Of a stretch of DNA of 64,000 nt, positions 6,793 through 15,526 are shown one piece after another. Numbering within the stretch: the stretch's first letter is position 1; each line of letters starts with the position of its first letter. The notes beneath the pieces were generated by a model, which had not been told where the DNA came from, did not search any database, and saw only the letters and a program-made list of their open reading frames with translations. A program made the position numbers and the translations under genes. Origin of the DNA: Saprospirales bacterium (GTDB lineage: Bacteria > Bacteroidota > Bacteroidia > Chitinophagales > Saprospiraceae). The stretch is taken from contig JADJYG010000004.1 of the NCBI GenBank assembly GCA_016719895.1, positions 248,001 through 312,000 on the forward strand, given 5' to 3'.

Positions 6793-9648
6793 ATGATATC
6801 ATTTATAGAAAAACTCGCCGAATCCATCGGGCTCATTCCCGACCTGCATAAGCCGAATAGGGAACAGCCCCTGGAGCGCTTGCAGCCCGGTAGTGCGCTG
6901 ACGCACTATCCACCGCCCGGGCGCTGGCACGACTGGACGGAGTATGAGGCCAAGGCTTGGCCGCGCCGCGAAAAGAAAACCTACGACATCGTGCCCACCA
7001 CTTGCTTCAACTGCGAATCGGCCTGCGGATTGCTGGCCTACGTGGATAAAGCCAACGGCCAGGTGCGCAAGTTTGAGGGCAACCCCTATCACCCCGCTTC
7101 GCGCGGGCGCAACTGCGCCAAAGGGCCCGCTACGATCAATCAGATCACCGACCCCGACCGTATTTTATATCCGCTCCGGCGAACGGGCAAACGCGGCGAA
7201 GGCAAATGGGAACGCGTCAGTTGGGATACCGTGCTCGACGACATTGCCGGGCGCATCCGCAAGGCGCTGCAGGAAAACCGGCACAACGAGGTGGCCTATC
7301 ACGTGGGCCGGCCCGGCCATGAAGGGTATATGGACCGCGTGCTCCAGTCCTGGGGCATCGACGGGCACAACTCCCACACCAATATCTGCTCTTCGGGCGC
7401 CCGTTTTGGCTACGCCATCTGGCACGGCTACGACCGCCCATCGCCCGATCACGCCAATGCGCGCGTGATCCTGTTGATCTCGGCCCACCTCGAATCGGGG
7501 CATTATTTCAATCCCCACGCCCAGCGGATCATCGAGGGCAAGATGAATGGCGCCCGGCTCATTGTAATGGACCCGCGCCTGTCGAACACCGCCAGCCTGG
7601 CCGACCACTGGATGCCCACCTACCCCGGCTCCGAAGCCGCCGTGCTGCTGGCCATGGCCAAGGTCATCCTCGACGAAGGCCTGTACGACCGCGAGTATCT
7701 TGAAAACTGGGTCAACTGGCAGCAATGGCTTGAAGCCTCCCGAGGCCCCGGGACGGGCGCCCCCGTTGTATTTGAGCAGTTTATCGAAAAAATGCGCGAA
7801 ACATACGCGGAATTTACGCTGGAATTTGCCGAAAAGGAAAGCGGCGTGCCGGCAGCCGCTATCCGCGAAGTAGCCCTCGAAATTGGTAGAGCCGGCTCGC
7901 GTTTTGCCTCGCACAACTGGCGTTCGGCCGGCTCGGGCAACCTCGGCGGCTGGGCAGTGGCCCGCTGCCTGCATTTCCTAAACGTGCTCACCGGCTCCGT
8001 GGGTACAGAAGGCGGCACCAGCCCCAACGACTGGAACAAGTTCAAACCCACTTTTTTCGACCAGCCGCCGGCACAAAAATTCTGGAACGAATTGCACTTC
8101 CCAAAAGAATACCCGCTGGCCTTTTTTGAGATGTCATTCCTGTTGCCGCACTTCCTCAAGGACAAACGCGGGCGGCTCGACACCTACTTCACCCGGGTGT
8201 TCAACCCCGTTTGGACCTACCCCGACGGTTTCATGTGGATGGAAGCGCTCAGCAACGAGGAAGCCGTAGGTTGCCATATCGCCCTCACGCCCACCTGGAG
8301 CGAAACCGCTTATTTTGCCGACTACGTGCTGCCCATGGGCCACGCCTCCGAGCGCCACGACCTGAACAGCTACGAAACCCACTCCGGAACCTGGATCGCC
8401 TTCCGGCAGCCCGTGCTGCGCGAGGTGGCGCGGCGCAACGGCCAAAACCCGCGTTTTACCTACGAAGTGAACCCCGGCGAAGTGTGGGAAGAAGACGAGT
8501 TCTGGATTCAACTCTCCTGGCGAATCGACCCCGATGGTTCCCTGGGTATTAAAAAACACTTCGAATCACCCTACCGGCCGGGCGAATGCGTCACAGTCGA
8601 CGAATATTACCAGTATATCTTCGAACACACCAAAGGCCTGCCCGAAACAGCCGCTCGTGAAGGGCTTTCCCCGCTGGAATATATGCGCAGGTACGGCGCT
8701 TTTGTCGTGGAACAATCGGGGTACAAAAAAAATGAAAACCAGCTGAGCGGGAAAGAGCTGGACGGCGCCAGCACCGACCCAGCAACGGGGCTGATCACTA
8801 AAAACGGAAAAACTATCGGCGTGGAGGTGCAGGGCAAACCCTGCGTGGGCTTCCCGACGCCTTCGCGCAAGCAGGAGTTTTACAGCCCGACGATGAAAGA
8901 CTGGAAATGGCCCGAGCACACGATCCCCGGTTATCTGAAAAGCCATATACACACCGACGAGATCGACTACGCCAACGGCGAGTTTCCCCTGCTGCCCACC
9001 TTCCGCCTGCCGGTGCTGATCCACTCGCGCTCCGGCAACGCCAAGTGGCTCTACGAAATAGCCAACCGCAACCCCATCTGGATGCACCCAACCGACGCCG
9101 GCCGGCTCGGACTGGATACCGGCGACCTGGTTCGGGTAACGACGGAAATCGGTTATTTCGTCGACAAAGTGTGGGTCACCGAAGGCATGAAACCCGGCGT
9201 GCTGGCCTGCTCGCACCACCTGGGTCGCTGGCGGCGGCCACAAGACGCGCCCGGCAACCGTTGGGCCACCGCCACCGTCCAGATTAAGACGGATGGCAAA
9301 GGCGGCTGGAGCATGAAAACGCTGCAGCACATTACGCCGTTCAAAAGCGCCGACAAGGACAGCGCCCGCATCTACTGGAGCGACGGCGGGGTGCATCAGA
9401 ATATTACGTTCCCCGTTCACCCCGACCCGGTCTCCGGCATGCACTGCTGGCACCAGAAAGTGCGGTTGGAAAAAGCCCCGGCAAGCGACCATTACGGCGA
9501 TATATTTGTCGATACGAATAAAAGCATGGAAGTGTACCGCCGCTGGCTCGACATGGCCCGCCCGGCGCCGGGGCCCGGCAACCTGCGCCGGCCATTGTGG
9601 ATGAAACGGGCGCTGCGGCCGGCGGATGAAGCGTTTTATTTTAAATAA
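6793..9648 (+). CDS. Molybdopterin oxidoreductase, probable SoeA (cytoplasmic sulfite dehydrogenase catalytic subunit)
   Basis: 951 residues, close to known SoeA proteins (about 960). An N-terminal 4Fe-4S motif is made of C71, C74, C78 and C108. A cysteine in TNICSSG (C199) sits where the Mo-coordinating residue is in PsrA/NapA-type enzymes. A molydopterin dinucleotide-binding domain follows C-terminally (IHSRSGNAKWLYEI... then HPTDAGRLGLDTGDLVRV). There is no twin-arginine signal peptide, so the catalytic side is cytoplasmic, as in SoeABC. It lies 24 bases after the fused BC subunit. The expected reaction is sulfite to sulfate with electrons to quinone. The family also includes polysulfide/thiosulfate reductases, so substrate is inferred from context. 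Confidence 0.68.
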   Translation: MISFIEKLAESIGLIPDLHKPNREQPLERLQPGSALTHYPPPGRWHDWTEYEAKAWPRREKKTYDIVPTTCFNCESACGLLAYVDKANGQVRKFEGNPYHPASRGRNCAKGPATINQITDPDRILYPLRRTGKRGEGKWERVSWDTVLDDIAGRIRKALQENRHNEVAYHVGRPGHEGYMDRVLQSWGIDGHNSHTNICSSGARFGYAIWHGYDRPSPDHANARVILLISAHLESGHYFNPHAQRIIEGKMNGARLIVMDPRLSNTASLADHWMPTYPGSEAAVLLAMAKVILDEGLYDREYLENWVNWQQWLEASRGPGTGAPVVFEQFIEKMRETYAEFTLEFAEKESGVPAAAIREVALEIGRAGSRFASHNWRSAGSGNLGGWAVARCLHFLNVLTGSVGTEGGTSPNDWNKFKPTFFDQPPAQKFWNELHFPKEYPLAFFEMSFLLPHFLKDKRGRLDTYFTRVFNPVWTYPDGFMWMEALSNEEAVGCHIALTPTWSETAYFADYVLPMGHASERHDLNSYETHSGTWIAFRQPVLREVARRNGQNPRFTYEVNPGEVWEEDEFWIQLSWRIDPDGSLGIKKHFESPYRPGECVTVDEYYQYIFEHTKGLPETAAREGLSPLEYMRRYGAFVVEQSGYKKNENQLSGKELDGASTDPATGLITKNGKTIGVEVQGKPCVGFPTPSRKQEFYSPTMKDWKWPEHTIPGYLKSHIHTDEIDYANGEFPLLPTFRLPVLIHSRSGNAKWLYEIANRNPIWMHPTDAGRLGLDTGDLVRVTTEIGYFVDKVWVTEGMKPGVLACSHHLGRWRRPQDAPGNRWATATVQIKTDGKGGWSMKTLQHITPFKSADKDSARIYWSDGGVHQNITFPVHPDPVSGMHCWHQKVRLEKAPASDHYGDIFVDTNKSMEVYRRWLDMARPAPGPGNLRRPLWMKRALRPADEAFYFK

Positions 9649-9650
9649 TT

Positions 9651-10787
9651 TTAAGCTGATTCCGGAGCAACGAAACCGAGATAATTCTCCGGATTAATCA
9701 CCGTAAAAGTCGAATTTGGATATGTTTTGGCATAGGCAGTGGGCATTTTGGCAGAGCGGGAGGGGTTCCATTTGAATTCGAAGGCGTGAATCTGGCCGTC
9801 CTGCTCTTCGAGATAATCAATTTCATCGCCCAATTGGGTGCGCCAAAAGTAGGTGTTTGGAAATTTGCCGGCGTAGTGAAGATATTTCATGCGCTCTGCG
9901 ACAAGAAAATTTTCCCAAAGCGCGCCAATATCCTGCCGGGAATCAATGGGGAGAAAATTGTTGAGCAGAGCGTTGCGGATGCCATTATCATAGAAATAGA
10001 TTTTTCGGCTCCTTTTTAATTCTGTGCGGAGGTTGCGACTGAAAGCCGAAAGCCGAAAAATAACAAATGATTTTTCGAGCAAATCGAGATAGCGCTGGAC
10101 GGTCAATTGGTCACTGCCGATAGTGTTGGCCAGTTCGTTGAACGACACCTCGTTGCCCATTTGAAGGGCAAGCGCCCGAAGCAGTTTTTCGAGTAATTCG
10201 GGTTTTCGAATTTCGCGAAATGCGAAAAGGTCTTTGAAAAGGTAGCTTTTACTGATATCACGCAGGGCTTGCGGCGCATTTCCCGGAGCATTCAGCACTT
10301 CCGGGTAAAAACCATACAACAAACGCCGGAGTAATAACCTTCTCTCGTCTTTTTCGCCATGATGCCGGATCATCTCCAGGGTAGACAGCGGAAACATCAT
10401 GTATTCGAATTTTCGCCCGGTGAGGGGTTCGTTGATTTCGTTGGCCAGGTCGAAGGAAGAAGAGCCGGTGACTAAAACCTGAACTTCGCGAATCTTATCA
10501 GTGAAAAGTTTAAGCGTCAAGCCGATGTTTTTAACCCGTTGCGCTTCATCAATCAAAACGAGTTCTGCGCCGCCGATGCTTGCCCGGAGTGCGGTTGAAG
10601 TGGCATCGATCAGCAATTGGCGGTCATCATGTTCGTCGCAATCGAGAAAAAGCACCTTTTTCCCCGATTCACGGGCGATTTCAGCCAGCAGCGTGGATTT
10701 TCCGACTTGCCGGGGGCCGATAATGATAATGGCTTTTCCTTGCCCTATTTTTTCGAGGACAATTGGCTTTAATAATCTCGCAATCAT
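9651..10787 (-). CDS. AAA-type ATPase with DUF4143 C-terminal domain
   Basis: 378 residues. Walker A GPRQVGKST lies at 24-32 and a Walker B-like LVLIDEAQR at about 76. The C-terminal DUF4143 nuclease-like region contains FLVAERMKYL, FWRTQLGDEIDYL and HAFEFKWN. This is a widespread, often horizontally spread family in Bacteroidota and archaea with unclear function. It lies on the opposite strand between soeA and the SulP gene, with only two bases between its stop and the soeA stop. It interrupts an otherwise co-directional sulfur region and is probably an insertion unrelated to sulfur metabolism. Confidence 0.85.
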   Translation of the reverse strand: MIARLLKPIVLEKIGQGKAIIIIGPRQVGKSTLLAEIARESGKKVLFLDCDEHDDRQLLIDATSTALRASIGGAELVLIDEAQRVKNIGLTLKLFTDKIREVQVLVTGSSSFDLANEINEPLTGRKFEYMMFPLSTLEMIRHHGEKDERRLLLRRLLYGFYPEVLNAPGNAPQALRDISKSYLFKDLFAFREIRKPELLEKLLRALALQMGNEVSFNELANTIGSDQLTVQRYLDLLEKSFVIFRLSAFSRNLRTELKRSRKIYFYDNGIRNALLNNFLPIDSRQDIGALWENFLVAERMKYLHYAGKFPNTYFWRTQLGDEIDYLEEQDGQIHAFEFKWNPSRSAKMPTAYAKTYPNSTFTVINPENYLGFVAPESA

Positions 10788-10908
10788 AAGTTAATCAAAA
10801 AAAGGACCGAATATTCAAATTGTAATCGACAAATTTATACCTTTTTTTCAGATTATGGTCAGAAAAAATAATTATTATTGCATTTGATCCGATGTATATT
10901 TTATTGTT

Positions 10909-12786
10909 ATGAAGATCAGAGACTTTCTGAAATCGCAGCTGCATCACATTGCCGAGGAGGTGAAAGCTACCCTCCCGGACGACATCAGCTTTGATTTCCG
11001 GAAGCACGTCCTGCCGCTCTTTTTCCCTTTCTTAGCCTGGAAGGATGAACTGAAAAACCGCGATACCCTGAAAGCCGATTTTATGGCCGGCGTCATCGGC
11101 GCCATCATCGTATTGCCGCAGGGGATTGCGTTCGCCATGATAGCCGGGTTGCCGCCGGTGTACGGTTTGTACACCGCAATGATCACGCCCATAGTTGCGG
11201 GGCTGTTCAGTTCGACGCGACACGCAGTGTCAGGGCCTACTGCGCCCATTTCTATCGTTGTTTTCGCCGCCGTGAGCAAACTGGCCACCGAGGGTTCGGC
11301 GGATTACATCGACAAGGTGCTGTTTCTGACTTTTATGGCAGGGGCTATTCAACTGGCCCTGGGTTTGGGACGTATGGGACGTTACATCAGTTTCGTTTCA
11401 AATTCCGTGGTGGTGGGTTTTGCAGCGGGCGCCGCGGTGCTCACTATTACCAATCAGATGCGGGGCGTACTGGGCATCGATATTTCCTCCCGGGCGGCAT
11501 TTCTGGAAACCTGGGAACAGCTCCTGGCACATCTGAACGGGATCAACTGGGCGGTATTTCTGGTGGCGGCATATACGCTGATCATGGCCGTGCTGGTGCG
11601 GCGGTATGCGCCCAAAATGCCGCATCTCCTGGTTGGCCTGGCTTGTGGCACTTTGCTGGCCTGGATGATGGGTGGCCCGGCGGCGAACATTCCGTTTGCC
11701 GCGGAGATACTACGCCAATTGCCGGCGCCCTCGATCCCCGGTTTTACGGCAGGTAACTTTCATAGCCTGCTGGGTGAAGCATTTGCCATTGCTATCCTTG
11801 GGATTATTCAAACGGTAGCCGTGGGGCGCGCCATTGCGGTGCAATCCGGCCAGTCGATCGACGGTAATCAGGAGTTGATCGGGCAGGGGCTTTCCAACAC
11901 GGTGGGCAGTTTTTTTTCCTGTTATGCCGGTTCTGGTTCGTTCACCCGTTCGGCGCTGAACTACGAAGCGGGCGCCCGCACGCCCATGTCGGCCATCTTT
12001 GCAGCACTGGTGCTGATGGTGATCGTACTGTTGTTTGCACCTTATGCCCGGTTTTTGCCCATCCCGGCGTTCGGCGGACTTATTCTGCTTATCGGATGGG
12101 GTCTGATCGACTTCAAACACATCCGCGAAATTCGCAGGGCCAGCAAACAGGACAACCTCATCCTTGGCGTCACGTTTTTTGCCACCCTGTTCGCCGAACT
12201 CCAGTTTGCCGTGTACCTCGGTGTGTTGTTGTCGTTGTTCTTTTTCCTGAAAAAAACCTCCCGGCCCAACATCGCGGTGATGGCGCCCGATTCGGAACAC
12301 CACCGGCACCAGTTTATCAACGTGATTCGCAAAAAGGTGCCGGAGTGTCCGCAACTGAAGATCATCCGCATCGATGGCCACCTGTACTTCGGCGCCATCG
12401 ATCATATCGCAGCCATCCTGCGCGACATGCGCAAAGGGCCCGAAAAACACCTGCTGATCATGGCCAACGGCGTCAACTACGTGGACCTCGACGGCGCCGA
12501 ATGGCTCGCCCGCGAAGCCGCCTACTGGCGCAAAAAGGGCGGCGGCTTGTATATTATCCGGTTGAAAATCATCGCCCAGGATGTAATGAAAAGCGGCGGA
12601 TTTATGGACGAGATCGGCAACGAAAACTTCTTCGTATCCAAAACCGACGCGCTGACCGCCATTTATAAAAAACTGGATCGCGATAGCTGCCGGGCTTGTC
12701 CATACCGGGTATTTCTGGAGTGCGAAATCGATCCATCGCTCCCGGCGATTGGGGCGCCCGGCGCCCGGTCAGGTTCTGTCGTATAG
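10909..12786 (+). CDS. SulP (SLC26-type) anion permease, probable sulfate transporter
   Basis: 625 residues. It contains the SulP signature PQGIAFAMIAGLPPVYGLYTA near residues 65-85, about 11-12 hydrophobic segments, and a cytoplasmic STAS domain after about residue 450 (IRIDGHLYFGAIDH...NGVNYVDLDGAEWL). The tail carries a small cysteine cluster (CRACPYRVFLEC). SulP proteins move sulfate, bicarbonate or other anions. Placement between the soe-like genes and the sHdr cluster suggests sulfate export or exchange, but substrate is not readable from sequence. It is divergent from the DUF4143 ATPase gene over a 121-base AT-rich spacer. Confidence 0.85.
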   Translation: MKIRDFLKSQLHHIAEEVKATLPDDISFDFRKHVLPLFFPFLAWKDELKNRDTLKADFMAGVIGAIIVLPQGIAFAMIAGLPPVYGLYTAMITPIVAGLFSSTRHAVSGPTAPISIVVFAAVSKLATEGSADYIDKVLFLTFMAGAIQLALGLGRMGRYISFVSNSVVVGFAAGAAVLTITNQMRGVLGIDISSRAAFLETWEQLLAHLNGINWAVFLVAAYTLIMAVLVRRYAPKMPHLLVGLACGTLLAWMMGGPAANIPFAAEILRQLPAPSIPGFTAGNFHSLLGEAFAIAILGIIQTVAVGRAIAVQSGQSIDGNQELIGQGLSNTVGSFFSCYAGSGSFTRSALNYEAGARTPMSAIFAALVLMVIVLLFAPYARFLPIPAFGGLILLIGWGLIDFKHIREIRRASKQDNLILGVTFFATLFAELQFAVYLGVLLSLFFFLKKTSRPNIAVMAPDSEHHRHQFINVIRKKVPECPQLKIIRIDGHLYFGAIDHIAAILRDMRKGPEKHLLIMANGVNYVDLDGAEWLAREAAYWRKKGGGLYIIRLKIIAQDVMKSGGFMDEIGNENFFVSKTDALTAIYKKLDRDSCRACPYRVFLECEIDPSLPAIGAPGARSGSVV

Positions 12787-12859
12787 TGTCTTCCTTAAAT
12801 TGGGAGAATAACTGCCAGCCAAAAAGATTATTCTTAAAATCTGTCTAAATAACGAATGA

Positions 12860-12875
12860 TGTGACAAATGTCACC
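12860..12875. promoter_or_regulatory. CRP-like operator upstream of the tusA-sHdr cluster
   Basis: TGTGACAAATGTCACC, identical over 16 bases to the site at 4331-4346. A -7-like CATATTTG follows at 12890-12897, so the site would sit near position -40, where a CRP-type activator normally binds. It lies about 95 bases upstream of the TusA start and is the only clear promoter-like region before a run of same-strand sulfur genes. Confidence 0.7.
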
Positions 12876-12968
12876 TTCTTTGTCCTGCACATATTTGTAG
12901 ATTAGCCCCTGCCAAATTTGAAAGCCGTTCAAGCAGGCATACTATCCGTTCACCGCACCGTAATGATA

Positions 12969-13208
12969 ATGGCAGAATTCAATATTAAACACACCCTCGA
13001 TTGCTCCGGGCTGCTTTGCCCGATGCCGGTAGTCAAAACAAAAAAGACTATCCAGACCATGGAAATCGGAGAAATCCTGGAAATGATCGCTACCGACCCG
13101 GGCGCCATGCCCGACATGGAAGCCTGGGCGAAACAAACCCGGCACGAACTGCTCGAGTCCAGGGATGAAGGCGGGAAATATCGTTTTTTCATCAAGAAAA
13201 CACACTAA
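12969..13208 (+). CDS. tusA: TusA-family sulfur carrier protein
   Basis: 79 residues with the TusA/SirA fold. The motif GLLCPMPVVKTKK places the persulfide-carrying cysteine at residue 17. It would pass sulfane sulfur from DsrE-type proteins or a rhodanese to the sHdr machinery in the cytoplasm. In-frame starts occur at 12963 and 12969; the second gives the usual length before the CPxP motif. Four bases separate it from the DsrE3A-like gene, the common pairing in sHdr loci. A CRP-like site is just upstream. Confidence 0.9.
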   Translation: MAEFNIKHTLDCSGLLCPMPVVKTKKTIQTMEIGEILEMIATDPGAMPDMEAWAKQTRHELLESRDEGGKYRFFIKKTH

Positions 13209-13211
13209 ACC

Positions 13212-13739
13212 ATGGCAAGCGCACCAGATAACGACAAACCCCGCCGCCTCGCGCTGATATCCAGTAAAGGCACGCTCGACTGGGCTTACCCACCTTTTAT
13301 CCTGGCCTCGGCTGCCGCTGCAATGGACTGGGAAGTGGCTATTTTTTTTACTTTTTTCGGGCTCCCGCTGCTTAAAAAAGACCTGGACCCCAAAGTGTCG
13401 CCACTGGGCAACCCGGCCATGCCGATGAAAATGCCGTTCGGACCGGAAGGATTCCAGCAAATCAACTGGCCCATGCCGAATATCCTGATGGCAAATATGC
13501 CCGGCTTCGAGTCGGTGGCCACCGGCCTGATGAAAAAAATGTTTAAAAACAAAGGCGTCGCCACCATCGACGAATTGCGGGAAGCCTGCGTCGACATGGA
13601 CGTGCGCCTCATCGGCTGCCAAATGACGATGGATGTATTCGGCTTTTCCAGGGAAGACTTTATCGATGCCGCTGAAATCGGGGGCGCCGCCACCTTTCTG
13701 GCCTATGCCGCCGATGCCGATGTAAGCCTGTTTATTTAA
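13212..13739 (+). CDS. DsrE3A-like sulfurtransferase
   Basis: 175 residues, DsrE/DsrF-like fold. ALISSKGTLDWAYPPFILASAA at the N-terminus and IGCQMTMDVFGF near the C-terminus are characteristic of the DsrE3A group that sits with tusA in sulfur oxidizers. The conserved cysteine is C136, with C126 ten residues before. It would accept persulfide sulfur and hand it to TusA, or the reverse. The central region has an unusual methionine/proline-rich loop (NPAMPMKMPFGPEG). It is followed by an 8-bp tandem repeat and a lipoate ligase gene. Confidence 0.88.
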   Translation: MASAPDNDKPRRLALISSKGTLDWAYPPFILASAAAAMDWEVAIFFTFFGLPLLKKDLDPKVSPLGNPAMPMKMPFGPEGFQQINWPMPNILMANMPGFESVATGLMKKMFKNKGVATIDELREACVDMDVRLIGCQMTMDVFGFSREDFIDAAEIGGAATFLAYAADADVSLFI

Positions 13740-13746
13740 CCATCTC

Positions 13747-13786
13747 ATCAACAAATCAACACATCAACAAATCAACAAATCAACAA
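13747..13786 (+). repeat. 8-bp tandem repeat (ATCAACAA, five units)
   Basis: Five consecutive copies of ATCAACAA (the second has one change, ATCAACAC) follow the DsrE3A stop and run directly into the N-terminal coding sequence of the lipoate ligase. The unit length is not a multiple of three, so gain or loss of one unit would change the reading frame across this junction. Confidence 0.85.
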
Positions 13787-13846
13787 ATCCGATTCATCGA
13801 TGCCGGCCGCGTTTCTGCCTTTCGTTCGCAAACCATTTACCATGCC

Positions 13847-14851
13847 TTGGCCTATGCCCGGACGGGCGAAACGCCGGATACAGTAGTCTTGTCTATCCCG
13901 ACGGAGCCTTATGTGTGCATGGGTTATCACCGGTCGCCCGGCGCTGAAATAAACCTGGAACGCTGCCACTCCGCCCAATTACCAGTCATTCGCCGCCAAA
14001 CCGGCGGAGGTACCGTATTCATTGACGACCGGCAGCTGTTTGTGCAGTGGATATTCCATCCGGCGCGCCTGCCCCGGATGGTGGAAAACCGGTTCCGGCT
14101 GTTTTGCCAACCCCTGATCCAAACGTACCAGTTCTTTGGCATCAACGCTTTTTTCTTCCCGCCCAACGACGTACACGTGCGGAACAGGAAAATCGTCGGA
14201 ACGGGCGCGGGCGCCATCGGCAATGCCGAAGTAGTGACCGGCAACTTTATCTTCGATTTTAACCCCGAAATAATGGCGGGCCTGCTCAACGCGCCCTCCG
14301 ATCCGTTTCGCCGCATGGCACTGGAAGGCATGCAGCAATATATGAGCTCGTTCCGGCGGGAACTCAAAACCGCCCCTGACCCGGAAGCCGTGAAAGCCGT
14401 TTACCGCGAAAAATGCAGGGACGCCCTCCAGGCAACGCTGATACCAGGTGAATTCACCCCGGAAGAACAGCGCCTGATGGCGCAACTCGATGAAAAATTT
14501 GCCACAAACGAGTGGCTCTTCGAACACGGATACAACCACTCCAGCCTGAGGCGCCTGAAAATACACGCCAATGTCTGGGTGAGCGAAACGACCGTCACAG
14601 GGCAAAACGGGCCTCTGCATATTACTTTGCGTACCAAAGGAAACCGAATCGACGATATCACCTTTTCCGGAAACCCGGGCCTTCAACCCCCATCGAGGCT
14701 CACAGGGCTGGAAAAAGTGCTGACCAATGTGGAATTGACGCCGGCGCCGCTACTGGAAATCCTGGAAGCCTTTTTTGAACTGCACGGCGCACATTCGCCG
14801 GAACGAACGGCGGAAGATTGGGTGAATGCACTTTTAAATTGCAAGGCGTGA
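13847..14851 (+). CDS. Lipoate-protein ligase-like protein (sLpl type), start uncertain
   Basis: About 334 residues from the first usable start codon (TTG). The biotin/lipoate ligase fold shows RRQTGGGTVFIDD (lipoyl-AMP loop) and RNRKIVGTGAGAIGNAE containing the catalytic lysine, plus a C-terminal accessory domain (LKIHANVWVSETTV...). It would load octanoate or lipoate onto LbpA. Homologous N-terminal residues (RFIDAGRVSAFRSQ) are readable in the same frame upstream to about 13790, with no ATG, GTG or TTG before them. The true start may therefore be a rare codon such as ATC/ATT, or a base may be missing. A second ligase lies at 23328-24437. The stop overlaps the next gene (GTGA). Confidence 0.82.
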   Translation: MAYARTGETPDTVVLSIPTEPYVCMGYHRSPGAEINLERCHSAQLPVIRRQTGGGTVFIDDRQLFVQWIFHPARLPRMVENRFRLFCQPLIQTYQFFGINAFFFPPNDVHVRNRKIVGTGAGAIGNAEVVTGNFIFDFNPEIMAGLLNAPSDPFRRMALEGMQQYMSSFRRELKTAPDPEAVKAVYREKCRDALQATLIPGEFTPEEQRLMAQLDEKFATNEWLFEHGYNHSSLRRLKIHANVWVSETTVTGQNGPLHITLRTKGNRIDDITFSGNPGLQPPSRLTGLEKVLTNVELTPAPLLEILEAFFELHGAHSPERTAEDWVNALLNCKA

Positions 14852-15093
14852 AAAGAAAAATATACAAGGCCGCACAGATGGCGCAGTTGTACCAGGAAAA
14901 TCCCGGCGTATGGCTGCTGCTGGAAGTGCGGGCCAGAAACCCGAACGGACGCGCAACCCGGCTAAAACTATTGAAACAGGCGAAAAATAAAGATGATTTG
15001 TACGATTTCCTGATGGAACAGGAAAACTGGGACCTGAGTAAAGATTATGTTTTTGTTTTTTCCGATCCCGGAAAACAATGCGAAATCATATAA
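14848..15093 (+). CDS. Small unknown protein in the sHdr locus
   Basis: 81 residues starting at a GTG that overlaps the ligase stop, which suggests translational coupling. An ATG at 14878 is the alternative start. It is basic at the N-terminus and acidic-aromatic at the end (DYVFVFSDPG). It contains ENPGVWLLLEVRARNPNGRATRLKLLKQAKNKDDLYDFLMEQ, which suggests a small alpha/beta domain. There is no cysteine motif. I do not recognize the family; its placement inside the sulfur operon suggests an accessory role. Confidence 0.6.
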   Translation: MKRKIYKAAQMAQLYQENPGVWLLLEVRARNPNGRATRLKLLKQAKNKDDLYDFLMEQENWDLSKDYVFVFSDPGKQCEII

Positions 15094-15115
15094 AATTTAA
15101 AATCTGAACATAGAC

Positions 15116-15496
15116 ATGGAAGACCACGAAGGCAAAAAAATATTAGTCATCCAGACGCACGGCGTGGAAACACCGACCCGCACCTATTCGCCGCTTTTTT
15201 ACGCTGTGGCTGCCGCTGCGATGGAAATGGAGGTCATGGTCTGGTTCACGATGAACGGCACGAACCAACTCAAAAAGGGCGCCGCTGAACAGGTCCAACT
15301 CGACCCCACCAGCGACGTGACCCTCAAAACCATGCTCCAGATGGCCATGGATAACGACGTCAAACTCCGCGTCTGCCAGCAAAGCCTGACCCTCTGGAAT
15401 ATGACCCCCGCCGACCTGATCGATGGCGTATCCATTCTCGGCGCTACCAGTATTATCGACCTGGCCCTGGAGGCCGACCATGTCATGTATTTTTAA
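15116..15496 (+). CDS. DsrE-family protein
   Basis: 126 residues with the DsrE/DsrF-like fold: KKILVIQTHGVETPTRTYSPLFYAVAAAAMEMEVMVWFT, then a conserved-position cysteine C87 in LRVCQQSL. It lacks the long insert of the DsrE3A protein at 13212 and is a distinct paralog. It probably relays sulfane sulfur within the cytoplasm between TusA and the sHdr complex. It directly precedes the first LbpA gene. Confidence 0.82.
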   Translation: MEDHEGKKILVIQTHGVETPTRTYSPLFYAVAAAAMEMEVMVWFTMNGTNQLKKGAAEQVQLDPTSDVTLKTMLQMAMDNDVKLRVCQQSLTLWNMTPADLIDGVSILGATSIIDLALEADHVMYF

Positions 15497-15520
15497 TTTA
15501 AAATTTTAAATTAAAATAAA
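15491..15520 (+). repeat. AT-rich intergenic spacer element (short copy)
   Basis: Runs of TTTAAATT/AAATTTAA occupy the whole gap between the DsrE gene and LbpA. The same words recur in most gene-to-gene gaps from 15.4 to 29.6 kb; fuller copies are listed at 17258, 21702 and 24454. Confidence 0.55.
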
Positions 15521-15526
15521 GAAAAA

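Noticed and set aside
8566..9492. Minus-strand frame of 308 codons opposite soeA
   Set aside because: Antisense to the molybdopterin-binding domain; no ribosome-binding site or domain.
13747..13786. Possible CRISPR or phage-like repeat array
   Set aside because: The unit is 8 bp with no spacers and no cas genes; it is a simple tandem repeat.
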